Assembly (NCBI GenBank): GCA_964568875.1 | Contig: CAZMSH010000013.1 | Span: 28,889 to 92,888, forward strand | Direction of reading: 5' to 3' | Source: SLNP01 sp964568875 | GTDB taxonomy: Bacteria > Bacteroidota > Bacteroidia > Bacteroidales > VadinHA17 | Length of the DNA: 64,000 nt | In this document: positions 63,997 through 64,000 of the stretch, in pieces | Numbering within the stretch: the stretch's first letter is position 1 | Layout: the number at the start of each line of letters is the position of its first letter | The notes under the pieces: generated by a model | What the model saw: the letters and a program-made list of their open reading frames with translations, nothing else | What the model was told of the DNA's origin: nothing | Databases searched by the model: none | Translations under genes and position numbers: made by a program

Positions 63997-64000
63997 ACGG
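63981..64000. repeat. Start of a 7-bp repeat overlapping the S9 peptidase stop codon
   Basis: GAACGGT, GAACGGT and AAACGG are in tandem over the last codons and the stop. The array may continue beyond the window edge. Confidence 0.5.

Noticed and set aside
1..64000. tRNA, rRNA, tmRNA genes or riboswitches
   Set aside because: Reading the intergenic spaces on both strands, I found no cloverleaf-like sequence with a CCA end or TTCRA arm and no recognised riboswitch core; all spaces are short.

Overview
The window comes from a chromosome of the phylum Bacteroidota, probably an environmental member of the order Bacteroidales or a close relative. Five things point this way: promoter -7 elements of the TAnnTTTG type with TTTG-like -33 elements upstream of many genes; a SecD-SecF fusion; type IX secretion (T9SS) components with a gliding-motility-type C-terminal sorting domain; receptors with a carboxypeptidase-D-like N-terminal domain; and DUF4783, NamZ and TIGR02757 family genes. 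I see no phage, transposase, integrase, CRISPR array, rRNA or tRNA. It reads as core chromosome with a few accessory-looking loci. Coding density is high and no gene-free stretch exceeds about 300 bases.

Layout. 1-7100: tail of a TonB-dependent receptor, a lytic transglycosylase (mltF-like), then a minus-strand operon gatE-gatD-nudix encoding an archaeal-type tRNA-dependent amidotransferase, and a LolC/E-type permease. 7100-16200: NamZ-like muramidase, HpcH/HpaI aldolase, an ECF sigma/anti-sigma pair divergent from a von Willebrand A lipoprotein-like gene, a His-rich small protein and a TonB-dependent receptor. 16200-30200: cold-shock protein, aminotransferase, phosphodiester glycosidase, valS, a lipoprotein with a degenerate metallopeptidase motif, glutamine synthetase, nadC-DUF4783, rlmH and a very large orphan histidine kinase. 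30250-40980: a T9SS locus in one direction: giant type-B substrate, PorP/SprF, PD40/PKD protein, an unrecognised secreted protein and a periplasmic-propeller/PP2C phosphatase. 40980-46030: a lipoprotein, der, era and an RsuA-type pseudouridine synthase on the minus strand, and glmM on the plus strand. 46200-50630: a MacA/MacB-permease/TolC exporter with no adjacent ATPase. 50900-57500: secDF, tatA, a CaCA exchanger, lolD, TIGR02757 and trmN6-like. 57500-64000: saccharopine dehydrogenase-like, mutS and an S9 peptidase.

How the genes work together. Much of the window concerns the cell envelope: peptidoglycan turnover (mltF, namZ), lipoprotein release (LolC/E, LolD), protein export (secDF, tatA, T9SS locus), TonB-linked uptake and efflux. 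The rest is translation, RNA modification and ribosome assembly (gatDE, valS, rlmH, pseudouridine synthase, era, der, trmN6), repair (mutS) and nitrogen/NAD metabolism (glnA, nadC).

The points most worth following are: GatDE in a bacterium; SusC-type N-terminal modules (carboxypeptidase-D-like domain plus an EVVVVGYG-like motif) on a predicted anti-sigma factor and on a vWA protein that are encoded next to each other; the His-rich protein/receptor pair; the T9SS locus with its own transmembrane phosphatase; the HAFTH pseudo-peptidase; and short 7- or 9-bp tandem repeats lying just 3' of several stop codons. All functional calls rest on reading motifs by eye; no database search was run.
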